Origin: Bacteroidales bacterium
GTDB taxonomy: Bacteria > Bacteroidota > Bacteroidia > Bacteroidales > UBA932
Direction of reading: 5' to 3'
Assembly: GCA_015060205.1 (NCBI GenBank)
Contig: SUYY01000001.1
Span: forward strand, 1 to 64,000
DNA: 64,000 nucleotides
The number at the start of each line of letters is the position of its first letter. Position 1 is the first letter of the stretch. The notes below the pieces were generated by a model. That model was not told where the DNA came from. It did no database searches and saw nothing but the letters and a program-made list of their open reading frames with translations. The position numbers were made by a program, and so were the translations under genes. Shown here piece by piece: positions 61,392 through 64,000 of the stretch.

Positions 61392-62747
61392 ATGGAAAAC
61401 AACAAGAAAGGCGGTTTCGGCCGCAGAACAGAAGGCCGTAGAGAGTACGGCAGCAACACAGGAAAACGACCAAGAATATCCAGAACAGGCACAAGAGGTG
61501 CAGAAAGGGTATCCGGATCTGATTTTTCGGAAAGAAGGTCATTTGGCGAAGGCAGACCATCAGGTGAAAGAAGGACTTTCGGAAACGACAGACCACGCAG
61601 GTCATTCGGAGAAGGTTCGGACAGACCACGCAGGTCGTTCGGAGAGAGCAGCGAGCGTTCAGGAAGACCATTCTCAGGCAATTCGGAAAGACGTTCGTTC
61701 GGTGAGGGCAGGTCATTCGGAAGCGACAGACCACGCAGACAGTTCGGAGAAGGCTCGGACAGACCTCGCAGATCGTTCGGAGAGAACGGAGAGCGTTCAG
61801 GAAGGTCTTTCTCAGGCAATTCGGAAAGACGCCCATTCGGTGAAGGCAGGTCATTCGGAGGCGAAAGGAAAAGCGGAGGTTTCCGTAATTCTGCCAAGAA
61901 GAGTTTCAACAAGAAGGACTTCAACTATTTCCGCGACGAGAACGAGAGCGGAATCAACAAGATGATAAGCAGACGCCCTCAACTTGACGGAGACTACTCT
62001 GACAACGACATGGTGATGGTACCTGTAAAGGAAGAGATCAGACTCAACAAGTTCATAGCAAATTCCGGAGTATGTTCAAGAAGAGAGGCTGACAACTTCA
62101 TCCTCGCAGGTGTTGTTACCGTCAACGGAGAGGTGGTGACGGAACTCGGAACAAAGGTAAACATCAACACTGACGACATCCGTTTCAACGGAGAAAGACT
62201 CAAGGGAGAAAACAAGGTATATATCGTAATGAACAAGCCTAAGGGCTATGTCACGACAGCAAGCGATCCTCACGCAGACAAGACCGTGATGGACCTTCTG
62301 AAGACCTGCCCGACAAGAGTTTTCCCTGTAGGACGTCTCGACAAGAACACCACAGGAGTGCTCATGTTCACCAACGACGGTGAGATTGCTGAGAAACTCA
62401 CTCACCCTTCATATGACAAGAAGAAGATATATCAGGTATCTCTTGACGCAAAGTTGAGACAGGAGGATTTCGAGAGGATCCTCAGCGGTGTGGAACTTAA
62501 CGACGGAGTGATCGCTGCCGACGAACTTGAATATATCGAGGCTGACGACCATCGCAAACTCGGCATCGAGATCCATTCAGGAAAGAACCGTATCGTCAGA
62601 AGGATATTCGAATCTCTCGGATACGAGGTGAAGGCTCTTGACAGGGTTTACTTCGCAGGACTCACAAAGAAGGGCATCAAGAGAGGAGACTGGAGATATC
62701 TTACAGAAGGTGAAATCAACCTGCTCAGAATGGGAGCATATCTATAG
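61392..62747 (+). CDS. RsuA/RluB family pseudouridine synthase with repetitive Arg/Ser/Gly-rich N-terminal extension
   Basis: IRLNKFIANSGVCSRREADNFI; VMNKPKGYVTTASDPHADKTVMDLL; VGRLDKNTTGVLMFTNDG. Confidence 0.92.
   Translation: MENNKKGGFGRRTEGRREYGSNTGKRPRISRTGTRGAERVSGSDFSERRSFGEGRPSGERRTFGNDRPRRSFGEGSDRPRRSFGESSERSGRPFSGNSERRSFGEGRSFGSDRPRRQFGEGSDRPRRSFGENGERSGRSFSGNSERRPFGEGRSFGGERKSGGFRNSAKKSFNKKDFNYFRDENESGINKMISRRPQLDGDYSDNDMVMVPVKEEIRLNKFIANSGVCSRREADNFILAGVVTVNGEVVTELGTKVNINTDDIRFNGERLKGENKVYIVMNKPKGYVTTASDPHADKTVMDLLKTCPTRVFPVGRLDKNTTGVLMFTNDGEIAEKLTHPSYDKKKIYQVSLDAKLRQEDFERILSGVELNDGVIAADELEYIEADDHRKLGIEIHSGKNRIVRRIFESLGYEVKALDRVYFAGLTKKGIKRGDWRYLTEGEINLLRMGAYL
61581..61856 (+). 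repeat. two tandem 138-bp in-frame repeats (46 aa each) in the pseudouridine synthase N-terminus
   Basis: GNDRPRRSFGEGSDRPRRSFGESSERSGRPFSGNSERRSFGEGRSF then GSDRPRRQFGEGSDRPRRSFGENGERSGRSFSGNSERRPFGEGRSF. Confidence 0.85.
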
Positions 62748-62766
62748 TATTTTCGCATAGGCTCAA

Positions 62767-63666
62767 ATGGCAAAAGAGACAACCAAAAGACATCGCGCAG
62801 GATTTGTCAACATCATCGGTAATCCGAATGTGGGCAAATCCACGCTTATGAATGCCCTTGTGGGTGAGAAACTGTCCATCGTGACTGCAAAGGCCCAGAC
62901 CACCCGGCACAGGATCATGGGTATTGTGAACGGAGAGGACTACCAGATAGTCTATTCCGACACACCGGGAATACTGAAGCCGAACTACCGCCTTCAGCAG
63001 AGCATGATGAACTTCGTTGATACCGCCATCGGTGACGCAGACATCATACTCTACGTGACCGATACGGTGGAAAAGGGTGACAAGAACGATGAATATATCG
63101 CCAAACTCAAGAACATTCACTGTCCGGTAGTGCTGGTAATCAACAAGATAGACATCAGCAGCCAGGAGCAGGTGATGGAACTCATGGCATGGTGGAAGGA
63201 GCAGATTCCCAACGCCCTGATATTCCCGGCATCGGCACAGGAAAAGTTCAACCTCGACAATATCTTCGATGCAATCGTGTCAAACCTTCCGGAAGCACCG
63301 GCATGGTACGACAAGGATGTGTTTACAGACAAGAATCTTCGTTTCTTCGCATCGGAGATAGTACGCGAGAAGATATTCCTTAATTATAAGGAAGAGATTC
63401 CATACAGTTGCGAGGTCGTGGTGGAAGAGTTCAAGGAAGGTGCGGAAAGATATGACATAAGTGCTGTGATATATGTCATGAGGGACTCTCAGAAAGGCAT
63501 AATCATAGGAAAAGGCGGTCAGTCACTGAAGAAGACCGGAACCCAGGCCAGGATAGAGATGGAGGATTTCTTCCAGAAAAAGGTCTTCCTGAGTCTTTTT
63601 GTAAAAGTAGACCCGGACTGGAGGGAAAGCAAGAAGGAACTCCGCAAATTCGGATATGAATATTAA
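62767..63666 (+). CDS. era: GTPase Era
   Basis: IIGNPNVGKSTLMNALVGEKLSIVTAKAQTTRHRIMGI; C-terminal KH domain. Confidence 0.96.
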   Translation: MAKETTKRHRAGFVNIIGNPNVGKSTLMNALVGEKLSIVTAKAQTTRHRIMGIVNGEDYQIVYSDTPGILKPNYRLQQSMMNFVDTAIGDADIILYVTDTVEKGDKNDEYIAKLKNIHCPVVLVINKIDISSQEQVMELMAWWKEQIPNALIFPASAQEKFNLDNIFDAIVSNLPEAPAWYDKDVFTDKNLRFFASEIVREKIFLNYKEEIPYSCEVVVEEFKEGAERYDISAVIYVMRDSQKGIIIGKGGQSLKKTGTQARIEMEDFFQKKVFLSLFVKVDPDWRESKKELRKFGYEY

Positions 63667-63688
63667 ACAATAAAACTGATAAGGCATA

Positions 63689-64000
63689 ATGAGTATTGAT
63701 GAGATCGAACTCCCTGAGGAAGGCATGATCGAGGAAGAGGAAAATCAGGATTTGTCGGAAGATGGTCAGGCAACTGCGCCGACAGGCAAGTTTGACAAAC
63801 TGCTGGGAGACAACAGCAAGAAATACAGGTTGTCAGGGATGTTCAAGGAGTGGTTCCTTGACTATTCCTCATACACCATCCTGTACAGAGCCGTTCCGCA
63901 TATAGTGGACGGAATGAAGCCTGTGCAGAGGCGTGTGCTGCACGCGATGTGGCGTATGGATGACGGCAGGTATACAAAGGTTGCAAACATCGTAGGACAG
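63689..64000 (+). CDS. parC: DNA topoisomerase IV/gyrase subunit A, N-terminal part (runs off the window)
   Basis: FKEWFLDYSSYTILYRAVPHIVDGMKPVQRRVLHAMWRMDDGRYTKVANIVGQ. Confidence 0.85.
   Translation, partial: MSIDEIELPEEGMIEEEENQDLSEDGQATAPTGKFDKLLGDNSKKYRLSGMFKEWFLDYSSYTILYRAVPHIVDGMKPVQRRVLHAMWRMDDGRYTKVANIVGQ

Noticed and set aside
61348-61924. Two minus-strand ORFs (168 and 182 aa) with Leu/Pro/Cys repeats
   Set aside because: Antisense readings of the same repeats; no independent evidence.
61216-61965. 249-aa plus-strand ORF overlapping tonB end and the pseudouridine synthase start
   Set aside because: Wrong-frame reading of the 138-bp repeats; the RsuA/RluB frame explains the DNA.

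Overview
The 64 kb window looks like Bacteroidales chromosome. The evidence is SusC/SusD, DUF3078, the lpxD-lpxC-lpxA and rimP-nusA-infB operons, and TTTG-N19-TANNTTTG promoters. About 61 kb is mostly housekeeping: tilS, proS, lpx, rimP-nusA-infB, tgt, ssb, pflBA, uvrA, exbB/exbD/tonB, a pseudouridine synthase, era and the start of a topoisomerase subunit A. It also holds a SusCD-subtilase lipoprotein operon and a duplicated micro-ORF plus lipoprotein module. The most unusual part is the first 2.4 kb. It contains phage gene fragments, one cut exactly at a 48-bp direct repeat. Two copies of that repeat are separated by exactly 30 bp and followed by a tail resembling a type II-C tracrRNA, so this reads as a minimal or relict type II-C CRISPR locus. 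A 127-bp modular hairpin element occurs at base 1 and again at 2093. The perfect 127-bp identity starting at base 1 and the phage/repeat junction could both be assembly artefacts, and this is flagged. Other leads: a promoter plus intrinsic terminator in the leader of an MFS-ROK sugar operon (candidate attenuator or sRNA); two near-duplicate unannotated ~40-aa micro-ORFs (...CGSNEIVxENEGYWE), each before a lipoprotein with a shared N-terminal module; a 5' leader hairpin on the rimP-nusA-infB operon; an LpxC lacking the FabZ fusion usual in this phylum; and a pfl-linked polyferredoxin/Tat aldo-keto reductase pair. All calls come from reading the sequence; no database search was run.
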